Positions 1 through 8,207 of a stretch of DNA of 64,000 nt are shown piece by piece; position 1 is the stretch's first letter, and the number at the start of each line of letters is the position of its first letter. The stretch lies in assembly GCA_026692725.1 (NCBI GenBank), contig JAPMUG010000001.1, positions 682,001 through 746,000 on the forward strand. The letters run 5' to 3'. Under the pieces are notes generated by a model. The model was not told the origin of the DNA. It saw only the letters and a program-made list of their open reading frames with translations, and ran no database searches. A program made the position numbers and the translations under genes. The stretch is from Ecytonucleospora hepatopenaei. Lineage: Eukaryota > Microsporidia > Enterocytozoonidae.

Positions 1-1296
1 ATTTTTATTTTTTATTTTTATTTGTTCAGAAAATATAAAATCTTCTTTAATTATCGTATTTTCAGGGACAGCTATATTTTGTTGCTCTTCTTTTTTTATT
101 TTAAAATTATTCATATTTATATCGAATACTTTCCCAAATTCACAATCAGCAAAAAATCTTAGCTTTTTCTCAAATCGTCTGCAACTACTATTTTTTATAA
201 AAAATGTGTCAAGTTTTTCTTTTGTTTCTTTTTTCTCATCAATTTCAATAGTCTCGTTTTTTTCGTCTATTTTCTTTTTTGTTTCATTAATTTCTTTATA
301 ATTAAAATCATATACATCCAAAACATCTTTTGTTATTCCTTTATTTAAAAATATAAGTTCATAATCTGGTAATTGTTTAAGTACAAAACCTAAATAAATA
401 TAGTTTAGATAATCACTTAGCACAATAACACATTTTTTAAATCTACTCCCTGGTTTAGAAAACAAAAAGTTCATATCTAAAATTTCTACACCTGAAGTAC
501 CAGCCCATTCAATCATCGACTTTATTCTGTCAATAAAATTTATGTTTGTAACTACACAAACATTCTCTCTTATTGTGAGCAATAACTCAATCAACCTAGA
601 AAAACTAGCCACGAACACAATATTTTTACCAACTTTCTTGATAAATTTTTGCATAAAATCATTTTTATCTGCATTTTTTTCTTCAACTTTTAAGCAATAG
701 TTGTCATTTGTGATAAATGTGTTAATCCTAGAAAAATAATTAAAACCATCTAAAAAATTGTCTTTTTTGATGTTTAAATCATAACCGACACCTATTTCTT
801 GGCCTCCTACATACAAAGAATATACTGTGCTTCCTAATGTGTTGCCGCAATTGTGACCAACAATCTTAATGTCATTGATAAAGAAGGGCTGGTCATACTT
901 TAAAATTGATAAATTTACGTCTTTTTTAACAATGTTTATGCAAAAATTTTCGTCTTTAGAAATTCGCTTTAGGGTCAAAGATTTTTCATGCGCTTCATCT
1001 AACAAAAGCTTTCCTATAGTAGCCGTTGGTGCAGTGCAATACATTTTTTTATCTGGAAAGAGTCCTATAGCGCCAAAATTCTTTTCTTCAAATGAAGTTA
1101 GTAATATACAATCTGAATTGCATATCGTTTGGCGTGTCATATCATCATATACTTTGTAATTAAAGTCACTTTCAATACCAATATTAATTATTATGTTTGT
1201 TGTGTATTTTTCTGTTTTTAATACAAGTAAACTACATGATATATTTTCTTTTAAAATAAGTTTTCTAAAAGTTATACCAACAAATTTATCAGACAT
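1..1296 (-). CDS. CFT2: CPSF100/Cft2-like cleavage factor subunit, 3' end cut by window edge
   Basis: The frame stays open from an ATG at 1296 to the window edge (432 codons), so the C-terminus is missing. It reads as a metallo-beta-lactamase/beta-CASP protein of the CPSF100 (CPSF2/Cft2) branch, which acts in the nucleus as the non-catalytic partner of CPSF73 in mRNA 3'-end cleavage. Visible support: a segment around residues 71-100 (LLTSFEEKNFGAIGLF, then a Y-C-T-A-P-T-A-T-I-G-K-L strand-helix) occupies the place where CPSF73 carries HxHxDH, followed by GHNCGNTLGSTVYSL near residue 156, the equivalent of the GHxxGxxxW strand. All His/Asp metal ligands of motif 2 are absent, as is known for CPSF100. 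A CCC element lies just upstream (TTTACCCATAAATTTTAATG). The divergence is high, so a different pseudo-MBL protein is possible, but the catalytic partner is encoded at 12461-14500. Confidence 0.72.
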   Translation of the reverse strand, partial: MSDKFVGITFRKLILKENISCSLLVLKTEKYTTNIIINIGIESDFNYKVYDDMTRQTICNSDCILLTSFEEKNFGAIGLFPDKKMYCTAPTATIGKLLLDEAHEKSLTLKRISKDENFCINIVKKDVNLSILKYDQPFFINDIKIVGHNCGNTLGSTVYSLYVGGQEIGVGYDLNIKKDNFLDGFNYFSRINTFITNDNYCLKVEEKNADKNDFMQKFIKKVGKNIVFVASFSRLIELLLTIRENVCVVTNINFIDRIKSMIEWAGTSGVEILDMNFLFSKPGSRFKKCVIVLSDYLNYIYLGFVLKQLPDYELIFLNKGITKDVLDVYDFNYKEINETKKKIDEKNETIEIDEKKETKEKLDTFFIKNSSCRRFEKKLRFFADCEFGKVFDINMNNFKIKKEEQQNIAVPENTIIKEDFIFSEQIKIKNKN

Positions 1297-1387
1297 TAAA
1301 ATTTATGGGTAAAAAACCTGTCCTAAAGGATTGTTGTATATACTTTAATTATTATTTGTTCATAAAGATTCTTCAATTTATACATGA

Positions 1388-1888
1388 TTATTTATGTAAA
1401 AAATCATTATTAGTTTTTTCCAAAGAGTCTATATGTTTAATTTGTAAAAAAGCACTTGAATTTATGTTTAAAACTGCGACAACCATACGCTCAGAATCGA
1501 TTTGAAAATTATCGATTGCATCCATAATTTTTAATTCGCCAATATGATTGCATGTTTTTCTATTAAAATTTTTTGATTTTTCATAAATACAAAGTGTGCT
1601 GTTTGTCTCTAATATATTAAAGTTTGCATTTTTCAACGATAAATAAATGTGTATTTTTTCAGTATGTTTGCCAAAAACATTGTTTACATAATCAATTTGC
1701 TTGTTTATTTCGAATTTTTCAATAAAAATATAAAAAATTTCTAAATAACTCAAAAAAAGTTTTTTCTCTGATTTTAATCCGTAATGACGCAAATAATTCT
1801 GTGATAAATCTATAGGTTCATAACCACATGATTGTTTAATAAAATGTGTTTTTAAAAAATTTTCAAAGTTTCTTTTTTCCTCTGACAT
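1388..1888 (-). CDS. hypothetical protein, 166 aa
   Basis: I do not recognise this protein. It begins MSEEKRNFENF at the ATG at 1888 and ends in NNDFLHK. The frame remains open further upstream, but that extension would need a TTG start and would lie inside MSH6, so I reject it. It is soluble-looking, with no signal peptide or membrane segment, and has mixed helix/strand character with an aromatic-rich stretch (LSYLEIFYIFIEKFEINKQ). It is divergent from MSH6 across only 28 bp and in tandem with the CPSF100-like gene 91 bp downstream. Seen on its own strand, the shared spacer gives a GGG rather than a CCC element. Confidence 0.6.
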   Translation of the reverse strand: MSEEKRNFENFLKTHFIKQSCGYEPIDLSQNYLRHYGLKSEKKLFLSYLEIFYIFIEKFEINKQIDYVNNVFGKHTEKIHIYLSLKNANFNILETNSTLCIYEKSKNFNRKTCNHIGELKIMDAIDNFQIDSERMVVAVLNINSSAFLQIKHIDSLEKTNNDFLHK

Positions 1889-1916
1889 AAAAAACTTGTT
1901 TTCCCTTCCTTTTTTT
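1889..1916. promoter_or_regulatory. 28-bp divergent promoter shared by the 1888 gene and MSH6
   Basis: The whole spacer between two divergent start codons is 28 bp. It holds one CCC at about 1902-1904, which is 12 bp before the MSH6 ATG at 1917. On the other strand the same bases read GGG, about 14 bp before the 1888 ATG. A poly-T run sits next to the MSH6 start. A single element probably serves both genes; this is inference from position. Confidence 0.5.
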
Positions 1917-4900
1917 ATGGTTAAGAAAAAACTCAGTTTATCAAAAATGCTAAAATCTATAGCTGAAAGAAAGAACACAAAAACAATCGATTCATTTTTA
2001 AATCCCACTTTAAACACCTTAAAAACAAGTTCTAATGAAAATGTGGGCAATCAAGACTTTACAAACTGTTTAACCCAAAAAGAAATTGAAAATACGGATG
2101 ATTTTTCAATTTCTTTTGAGAAAAATAAGGTTAAATGTGATTTAAACAAAGCAAAAACAGATCCCATGTCAAACACATTAGGATTTAATGATAATGAAAC
2201 GACCAAAGACAATTTTACAATTACAGACGAAGAATTATTTGATAATTTTGATACACAAAAAACAGATAAAAACATGACAGTTGAAGAAAAGTTAACAAAA
2301 AACAACACTGGAGAGATTTTAAGCTCACCTAAAAAGTTTGAATATCTTATTAATGGATATGAAAATGAAGTTGTATCTGAAACTAGATTCTCTTTTTTAA
2401 AGGATATAAAAGATAAAAATGGGAAAAAACCAGGAGAAGCAGGATATAATTCAGGCACCTTGTTCATCAGTACTGATCAATATTCTAAGCTTAAACCATT
2501 TGAAAGACAATACTGGGAAATAAAAAGCGATTTATTTGATACTGTTGTTTTTATCAAAATGGGCAAATTTTATGAATTGTATGAAAATGATGCTTTGCTG
2601 GCTAGAAAGTTGTTTGATTTAAGAGTCAAAGACAGAGCGAATGGAATGAAGTTGGCTGGTGTTCCTGATGTCCAATATGATGTTTGGGCAGCAAAGTTTT
2701 TGGCTGCAGGATATAAAGTTGCGAGGGTCGACGAAAGAGAAAGTTTGTTGGCAAAAAAAATGCGAGAAAGGGACACACAAGTTAAAGAAAAAATTATTGA
2801 AAGAAAAACGACGGAAATTGTTACGCCTTCAACCATTTATAACCATGAGTATATAAAATCACCTTTGCCTTTTTATTTGGGAGTTGTTTTAAGTGATGTT
2901 TGTTGCATGAATTTTGTAGAAGAATGCGATTCAAATTATCATTATTCTGTTTTACTTTATGATTCATCTGTGAATTTTATGTACACGTCATCTGTGTGTG
3001 ATAATTTTTGTTTGGATTCAATTAAAACGTTATTTACACAATATGATGTTAGAGAGGTAATTACAAATTGTGCAGAAATAAACAAAAAAACATTTAGGGG
3101 ACTTGCTATAAATCCAGTAGAAACAGTTTCATTGGAATTGAAAGAAGAGGCAGGCATGCTATATAAAATAAAGGAATCAAAAGAAAGTGCCAAACAAATG
3201 AAATCATGTGTAAATGTTTTAGAATTTGAAAACACTTCTCAGGCAAAATGTTTTTTGCAACTCTACAGATACTTTAAAGGATTATTAAGGGAAAATGTTT
3301 TTAAGGAATCTTCTGTAAATAAGTTGAACAAGTCATTTGAGTGTATGCAGTTAGATGCAGCAACAATTGTAAACATGGACATTTTAGTTAACAATTTTGA
3401 TAACACCGTTAAACACAGCTTATTTGACACCGTAAATTGTTGCACTACACCTTTTGGAGTTAGAAAACTTTATCAATGGATTTTGCATCCTTTATGTAAA
3501 TTAGAAAAAATCAAAGAACGCAGAGAAAAGGTTAATATGCTCAAAGTATACGACAGAGCAATGCTTATTAATATATTAAAAGAAATGGGAGATATTGAAC
3601 GTGCACACTGTAAACTTAAGCAACACAAGGTATCTTTAAAAGATTTGAAAAGTTTTATTAACGCATCTAAACAGACCATTAAACTTTTGGAAAATATTCT
3701 GGAAAAGGCAGATACTTTAAAGGATGATTTTTATAGTCCAAAATATTTTCATGGTGCATTAAAAAATATTATAAGTGATTTTGAAAAGAACTTTAACCTT
3801 TTAGATGATCATGTAGAACCTGTTAATTCAACTGACGAACTTTTTATTGTTTTGAACGAAAAGATAGAAATTGAAAAACAACTTTGTCAAAATATAAAAA
3901 GACTAAGTGAATTTTACGGTGATGTTGCATTAAATTATAAAAATGTGTCAAACGACATTTTCCAAATTGAATGCTCTAAAGAAGATTTTGAGGAAAAAAT
4001 ATCTGAAAAAATAAAAACAAGTGGTGAATTTGAAATTGAAATTTTTAGCAAAACAAAATTTGTCGTTAGATTTTATACCAAAGAAACTAAAAAACTTGTT
4101 TTATTATACAAAGAGGCAGAAGAAAAGATTTTTCAGGCAAAAAATTACGTGTTAACAAGAGCAGTTAAGTTTTTTGCACCAAATTTTATTTTTTATAAGG
4201 AATTGGTTGATTATATAGCAACTTTAGACTGTTATTTGAGTTTTAGTCTTTTTAATGGAAAACATAGCAGTTCATTTTCTGAGCCACATTTTATCGATAA
4301 TTTTAAAAACAAAAACTTACAGAAAAAATGTCTTTTTAGTGCTGTTGATGTCACAAATCCAATATATCAAGATTATGTTACAAATGATTTTAATCCCATG
4401 TTTGAAATTTCATTATTGACAGGACCAAATATGGGAGGTAAATCAACATTTTTGCGATCAATTTGTTTAAATATTATTTTGGCTCAGATGGGTCTTAATG
4501 TTGCTGCAAAAGAAATGCACATGCCTATTTATGACCAGATATTTACTAGAATAGGTGCTTCTGATAGTTTAGCAAAAAACGAATCTACTTTTATGATGGA
4601 AATGAATGAGTGTTCTAAAATTCTTAAGAATGCAACAAATAATAGCTTTGTTATTTTAGATGAACTTGGAAGAGGAACGAGCACACGAGATGGAGAAGCC
4701 ATTGCCAGGGCAGTTTTAATTTATTTAAATAAGATAGGTTGTTTTACATTATTTTCAACACATTATCACAGATTGATGCACGAAATTGATGCTAATAAAG
4801 AGGAAAGTTTAGAAAGCAACAGATATTTTATGAGCTATTCTATTGAAAAAGAAGATGTTATTTTTAAATATAAATTAAAAGAGGGAATTTCTGATGAATC

Positions 4901-5003
4901 ACATGGAATATATGTGGCTAGATTGGCAGGTGTTCCTGAAGAAATTCTTGAAGATGCAAAGAAAATAAAAGAAGAAATTGTTAGAAAAAATCTTTCTTTC
5001 TAG
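1917..5003 (+). CDS. MSH6: MutS homologue MSH6 (mismatch recognition)
   Basis: This 1028-residue protein is the mismatch-binding subunit of nuclear MutS-alpha, which pairs with MSH2. The first ~190 residues are charged and look disordered; residues near 22-30 (KTIDSFLNP) resemble a weakened PCNA-binding box lacking the leading Gln. The mismatch-binding Phe-x-Glu motif is present at residues 218-220 (GKFYELYEND), followed by connector, lever and clamp regions. The ATPase domain has Walker A TGPNMGGKST from residue 835, Walker B VILDELGRGTST and a FSTHYH switch. The FYE motif and the long N-terminal tail favour MSH6 over MSH2 and MSH3. I chose the ATG at 1917 because a CCC element precedes it; the frame extends 7 codons further up only with a TTG. 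The neighbouring coiled-coil gene follows after 46 bp. Confidence 0.93.
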   Translation: MVKKKLSLSKMLKSIAERKNTKTIDSFLNPTLNTLKTSSNENVGNQDFTNCLTQKEIENTDDFSISFEKNKVKCDLNKAKTDPMSNTLGFNDNETTKDNFTITDEELFDNFDTQKTDKNMTVEEKLTKNNTGEILSSPKKFEYLINGYENEVVSETRFSFLKDIKDKNGKKPGEAGYNSGTLFISTDQYSKLKPFERQYWEIKSDLFDTVVFIKMGKFYELYENDALLARKLFDLRVKDRANGMKLAGVPDVQYDVWAAKFLAAGYKVARVDERESLLAKKMRERDTQVKEKIIERKTTEIVTPSTIYNHEYIKSPLPFYLGVVLSDVCCMNFVEECDSNYHYSVLLYDSSVNFMYTSSVCDNFCLDSIKTLFTQYDVREVITNCAEINKKTFRGLAINPVETVSLELKEEAGMLYKIKESKESAKQMKSCVNVLEFENTSQAKCFLQLYRYFKGLLRENVFKESSVNKLNKSFECMQLDAATIVNMDILVNNFDNTVKHSLFDTVNCCTTPFGVRKLYQWILHPLCKLEKIKERREKVNMLKVYDRAMLINILKEMGDIERAHCKLKQHKVSLKDLKSFINASKQTIKLLENILEKADTLKDDFYSPKYFHGALKNIISDFEKNFNLLDDHVEPVNSTDELFIVLNEKIEIEKQLCQNIKRLSEFYGDVALNYKNVSNDIFQIECSKEDFEEKISEKIKTSGEFEIEIFSKTKFVVRFYTKETKKLVLLYKEAEEKIFQAKNYVLTRAVKFFAPNFIFYKELVDYIATLDCYLSFSLFNGKHSSSFSEPHFIDNFKNKNLQKKCLFSAVDVTNPIYQDYVTNDFNPMFEISLLTGPNMGGKSTFLRSICLNIILAQMGLNVAAKEMHMPIYDQIFTRIGASDSLAKNESTFMMEMNECSKILKNATNNSFVILDELGRGTSTRDGEAIARAVLIYLNKIGCFTLFSTHYHRLMHEIDANKEESLESNRYFMSYSIEKEDVIFKYKLKEGISDESHGIYVARLAGVPEEILEDAKKIKEEIVRKNLSF

Positions 5004-5049
5004 TTTGATGAATTTTTTTAATTTAGTAAATAAATTAACCCTTTTATTT

Positions 5050-5517
5050 ATGAATTATGCTTCACACAAAGATGAAGATTTTCTTAGAAATGAAATTGAA
5101 AAACTTAAAAAAACAAACAAAAGATTAAAGATAGAAAATAAAAAATTAATTCAAGAACATTTTGATGATATAATTGATCTCAAAAAAGTAAATAATGAAA
5201 TTCAAAAGTTAAATAACATGATTGTTATAGAAGAAGAAAAGTTTCTTAATATTTCTGAAAAAAATGAATCGTTAAAAGAATCCATAAAAAAAGTCAAAGT
5301 TGAATTTGAATTGTTGGAAAAAGAATACAATAAAAATGAACTATCAATTAGAAAATTGTTCAAAAATTATAATTTTCAACAAAATGTTTATAAAGATGTT
5401 ACTGAACGAAATATTGATGAACTTTTGTGTTTTGTTAATATACAAAAAGAAAGATGTAAAAAACGAGACTATGCAGATAAAAATGAATGCATTATAAATT
5501 TTGAAGAAGATTTTTAG
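5050..5517 (+). CDS. coiled-coil protein, 155 aa, unknown
   Basis: The protein is almost entirely charged heptad-like sequence: a Lys/Glu/Asn-rich coiled coil over residues ~8-110, then a short tail ending INFEEDF. There is no signal peptide or membrane segment. The start is the ATG at 5050 because AACCC lies directly before it; an upstream in-frame ATG at 5008 would put that element inside the coding sequence. It could be a small kinetochore, spindle-pole or SMC-associated protein, but nothing identifies it. It lies 46 bp downstream of MSH6 on the same strand. Confidence 0.7.
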   Translation: MNYASHKDEDFLRNEIEKLKKTNKRLKIENKKLIQEHFDDIIDLKKVNNEIQKLNNMIVIEEEKFLNISEKNESLKESIKKVKVEFELLEKEYNKNELSIRKLFKNYNFQQNVYKDVTERNIDELLCFVNIQKERCKKRDYADKNECIINFEEDF

Positions 5518-5686
5518 AAAATAAATGCTATGTTTAAAAAATATAGAATTTTTTTTACAAAAACATAAAATAAATATTTAAACATTAAAAGTTAATATAT
5601 TACATTATAAATAATTAATACGTTATAATAGTTTTACAAGAATTTTATTATAAATATGTTAAAAATATTATGATTTTATTTATAAA

Positions 5687-6727
5687 TTATTTTTTGTTTT
5701 TAAAATTCTTTAATTTTTGACCATGAGTAATCTTTCTTTTTTTAATTATACCTTTAGGATGATTATGAGATGTTTCGGGAATAATCAAATCATTTTCTTT
5801 AATTGTTGGGGGTTTAATGCTATTTCTTTTCTCTTTTATATTATTCAAAGGATTTTTTTGTTCCAGAATAACGGGGTTTTCTACCATTTTATTTTGGTCG
5901 AGTTCTACAGCCATAATAGCTGATTTTAAAGAAAATCTAGGTTTTGTATCTTTCTTGATATCAATATTGGAATGCACCATAATACTAACAAATTCATCAT
6001 TTGACTGTTTTAAAAGATCTTTTTGGATTTTTTCATTTTTATTTTTGGTAAAAACATCAAGAAATTTATCTGAAAAGGGAATGTTCTTTTTTCCATTTAT
6101 TTTAGTGTTTTCGTCTTCATTTTTTATTTTATTTTCTTTTGTTAATTCTTCATTTTTAATGTTTAATTTCAATTCACATATGTTTTCTTTTTTATTAAAA
6201 TGCTGGCGCATACTTTTTAAAGGAACTTTTTTTGATTTAAGTAATGATGTCATGTTTTTTATTTTATGAATTTTTTTATTGTCTAATGTAATTTCTAGTT
6301 CTTTTTTATTATGAGAAATTTTTAAATCTTCTTCTTTTTTATCCAAAACAATATCGTTTTGATTTTTCAAAAATAAAAAAATATCTTCATCCCAATTTTT
6401 ATAAAATCCATTAAAAAATTTGTTAGAAAGGTCATTACCTAAAATTTCATTGTGTTTTTGAATATTACATGGATTGTTTAAAAAATAAATAGATCTATCT
6501 GTCTGAACAAGTTTTTCTGAAAGCGCTCTCTTAATAACACCCGTTTTAATGAGACTATGTTTTGATTGTCCTACGATACAAATCCATTTTTTTAAATCTA
6601 CTATTTTTCCATTAATTTCTTTTTTGCCATCTTCAACATCCTTTATTTCTATATGCCAATTTGACAATTCTTTGATTTTATTATGTTGAGTATTTTTAGA
6701 GTCTACAACCATATTAAACTGTGTCAT
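5687..6727 (-). CDS. SANTA-domain protein (KNL2/Mis18BP1-like centromere factor)
   Basis: Residues ~21-123 of this 346-residue protein match the layout of the SANTA domain of KNL2/Mis18BP1, which guides CENP-A deposition at centromeres. It opens with LSNWHIEIKD, followed by a WICIVGQSKHSL strand in the place of the family's gi-C-V-eGkr strand. Next come a helix (KTGVIKRALSEKLV) and the strand SIYFLNNP, and the domain closes with FFNGFYKNWDEDIFLFL, matching the family's characteristic F-x-x-G-F-xx-x-W ending. The rest is Lys/Asn-rich and low in complexity, with a very basic C-terminus (KKRKITHGQKLKNFKNKK) that suggests nuclear location and DNA or nucleosome binding. No Myb/SANT domain is visible. 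The start at 6727 has TTTACCCTTTAAATG. The match comes from reading motifs, not from a profile search. Confidence 0.7.
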   Translation of the reverse strand: MTQFNMVVDSKNTQHNKIKELSNWHIEIKDVEDGKKEINGKIVDLKKWICIVGQSKHSLIKTGVIKRALSEKLVQTDRSIYFLNNPCNIQKHNEILGNDLSNKFFNGFYKNWDEDIFLFLKNQNDIVLDKKEEDLKISHNKKELEITLDNKKIHKIKNMTSLLKSKKVPLKSMRQHFNKKENICELKLNIKNEELTKENKIKNEDENTKINGKKNIPFSDKFLDVFTKNKNEKIQKDLLKQSNDEFVSIMVHSNIDIKKDTKPRFSLKSAIMAVELDQNKMVENPVILEQKNPLNNIKEKRNSIKPPTIKENDLIIPETSHNHPKGIIKKRKITHGQKLKNFKNKK

Positions 6728-6850
6728 TTAAAGGGTAAAAAACCTATTTTTATTTTTGCATAAACAAATAAAAAATATTAATAAATATATATATATAAAA
6801 AGAAAATACGTATTAAAAAAATTTACAGAATAAATAAAAAACATAAAAAT

Positions 6851-7294
6851 TTAATCACAAAGAACTGCTTTGCCTCCATGTTTTTCCAGTTCACTTACTG
6901 CATTAGGAGTAATATATCTTGCTTTTACAACCAAAGGTCTTGTAAAGTTAAGTTCACCACCTATAACAACGTGATAACCGAATTCTCTCACATCAATAAC
7001 AGGACATGCTTCTTTATTTGAAATAATTTTATATCTCTCTTCTTCGGAAATCAAACTAAAAATTCTAGCCAGACTTATCTGCTTCCTATAGTTTGCATTT
7101 TTCTTTATGTGGAACATGTTCATTCCTTTTTTACCAAAGAAATCTGGGTGGTAACGTGTATACCAGGTTTTCATAAATTTAAATGCACCACACTTACCTC
7201 TACCCCCAGAATGCTTTCTGTGCTTATTAGTCCTACCATAACCATGTGCTACCTTTCCTCTAAGCTTTCTGCTGCTTTTTACTCTGTCAGACAT
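6851..7294 (-). CDS. RPL27A: large-subunit ribosomal protein uL15 (L27a/L28)
   Basis: This 147-residue protein has the eukaryotic uL15 signature. The N-terminus is basic (SSRKLRGKVAHGYGRTNKH) and continues into a Gly/Arg/His-rich loop (HSGGRGKCGAF). Next come GKKGMNMFH and ITPNAVSELEKHGGKAVLCD, the ending expected of cytosolic L27a. It is a core 60S protein that docks onto 23S-like rRNA near the exit-tunnel region. The length is the usual one. The ATG at 7294 is preceded by TTTACCCTAA. It is divergent from NIP7, another 60S gene, across 31 bp, so the two may be co-regulated. Confidence 0.95.
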   Translation of the reverse strand: MSDRVKSSRKLRGKVAHGYGRTNKHRKHSGGRGKCGAFKFMKTWYTRYHPDFFGKKGMNMFHIKKNANYRKQISLARIFSLISEEERYKIISNKEACPVIDVREFGYHVVIGGELNFTRPLVVKARYITPNAVSELEKHGGKAVLCD

Positions 7295-7325
7295 TTAGGG
7301 TAAATTTTTGTAAAAATTATTAACC
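7295..7325. promoter_or_regulatory. 31-bp divergent promoter between uL15 and NIP7
   Basis: The spacer holds TTTACCCTAA facing uL15 and TTAACC facing NIP7, each within a few bases of its own ATG. Two 60S-biogenesis genes therefore share one very short control region. Confidence 0.45.
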
Positions 7326-7856
7326 ATGCGTGAAATAACTTTAGAAGAACAAGAAAAAATTTTTAAAAAATTGCGCATTTACATAGGAGATAACATTGAA
7401 CATGTATTAAAAAATAAAAAACTTTTGTTAAATAACATGCGTGTTTTTATTTGCTCTGAAACGCTTTTAAAGGCTTGCTCCCAAATTGGTAGAAAACAGC
7501 TTGTCAGCGCAGGAATTATATTAGGGAAATTTACAAAAACGGATAATTTTAAAATTACAATTACTGGTGTTGAATACTTATCTAAACATGGACTACACAA
7601 AGTTATTTTGGCAGATAACGGTGAAATGAATTTTTTATATGGTAATAATGCACTGAAAAGTCATGTACACAAAGTATCGGAAAACATTTTAATAAATGAA
7701 GGTGTTTTTGTTTATAATAAAAATCAGCTGCTTTTAGGGTTTGGACTTATGGCTATAAATCAAAATAGCTATCAAAAAGCCAGAACCGGAGACATTGTAG
7801 TTCTTAACCAAGCTGACAATGGTGAATACATACGAAACGAAACAAGTTTGTCTTAA
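7326..7856 (+). CDS. NIP7: 60S ribosome biogenesis factor NIP7
   Basis: The 176-residue protein aligns over its full length with NIP7, the PUA-domain factor needed for pre-rRNA processing and 60S assembly. The N-terminal alpha/beta domain carries LVSAGIILGKFTKTDNFKITITGVEYL, and the linker carries FLYGNNALKSHVHKVSENI. The C-terminal PUA domain includes GVFVYNKNQLLLGFGLMA and ends with NQADNGEYIRNE. Family length is about 180 residues, so it is complete. The start at 7326 has only TTAACC directly upstream. It is divergent from uL15 and convergent with a 60-codon gene 2 bp downstream. Confidence 0.95.
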   Translation: MREITLEEQEKIFKKLRIYIGDNIEHVLKNKKLLLNNMRVFICSETLLKACSQIGRKQLVSAGIILGKFTKTDNFKITITGVEYLSKHGLHKVILADNGEMNFLYGNNALKSHVHKVSENILINEGVFVYNKNQLLLGFGLMAINQNSYQKARTGDIVVLNQADNGEYIRNETSLS

Positions 7857-7858
7857 AT

Positions 7859-8041
7859 TTATTCATAATCTTCTACCAAGTCAATTTTAGGTTTGCAAAC
7901 AAATGCTTCAAACATTTTTATAAATTTTGACCTTTTATCTTTTTGTACATTAACTTTAAGGTGGTTATTTTTATCATAATCAGCTACAGATAAACGTATT
8001 TCACAACAGTCTTGTGACTCATCTTTTTTTGTATTACCCAT
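7859..8041 (-). CDS. small hypothetical protein, 60 aa
   Basis: A 60-codon frame starts at the ATG at 8041 (MGNTKKDESQDCCEIRLSV) and stops 2 bp from the NIP7 stop codon. It is soluble and mixed-charge. The stretch EIRLSVADYDKNNHLKVNV reads like a beta hairpin that could open a ubiquitin-like fold, but the protein is too short for a full one, so I make no call. There is no clear CCC element upstream, which lowers confidence that the gene is real. It could be a chance frame. Confidence 0.4.
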   Translation of the reverse strand: MGNTKKDESQDCCEIRLSVADYDKNNHLKVNVQKDKRSKFIKMFEAFVCKPKIDLVEDYE

Positions 8042-8108
8042 AAAATAAACAATCGTTTATTTTTATAAAAAAATAATTGGCTCTTTGTCAAATAAATCAA
8101 AATGTATG

Positions 8109-8179
8109 TCCTTCATGGCTTAGTGGTAGAGTGTAACATTGTGGCTGTTGAGGCGTGAGTTCGATTCTCACTGAGGGAA
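8109..8179 (+). tRNA. tRNA-His(GTG): tRNA-His, anticodon GTG
   Basis: A complete cloverleaf can be folded. The acceptor stem is TCCTTCA/TGAGGGA (8109-8115 with 8172-8178). The D arm is GCTT/GAGT, and the anticodon stem is TAACA/TGTTG with loop TTGTGGC, giving anticodon GTG at 8141-8143. The T arm is GTGAG/CTCAC with loop TTCGATT. Discriminator A is at 8179, as in eukaryotic histidine tRNAs. There is no intron and CCA is not encoded. The base just before the acceptor stem (8108) is G, the identity needed at position -1 of tRNA-His. The internal A and B boxes (TGGCTTAGTGG, GTTCGATTC) serve as the Pol III promoter, and a T run follows. Confidence 0.95.
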
Positions 8180-8207
8180 TTTTTTGTTTTTATTCCCTTA
8201 TAAATAA

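Noticed and set aside
1889..2050. 54-codon N-terminal extension of the gene at 1388-1888
   Set aside because: It would need a TTG start and would lie wholly inside the MSH6 N-terminus.
5817..6269. Plus-strand frame of 150 codons opposite the SANTA protein
   Set aside because: The Phe/Ser/Leu-rich product is what the complement of a Lys/Asn/Glu-rich gene gives; it has no start element.
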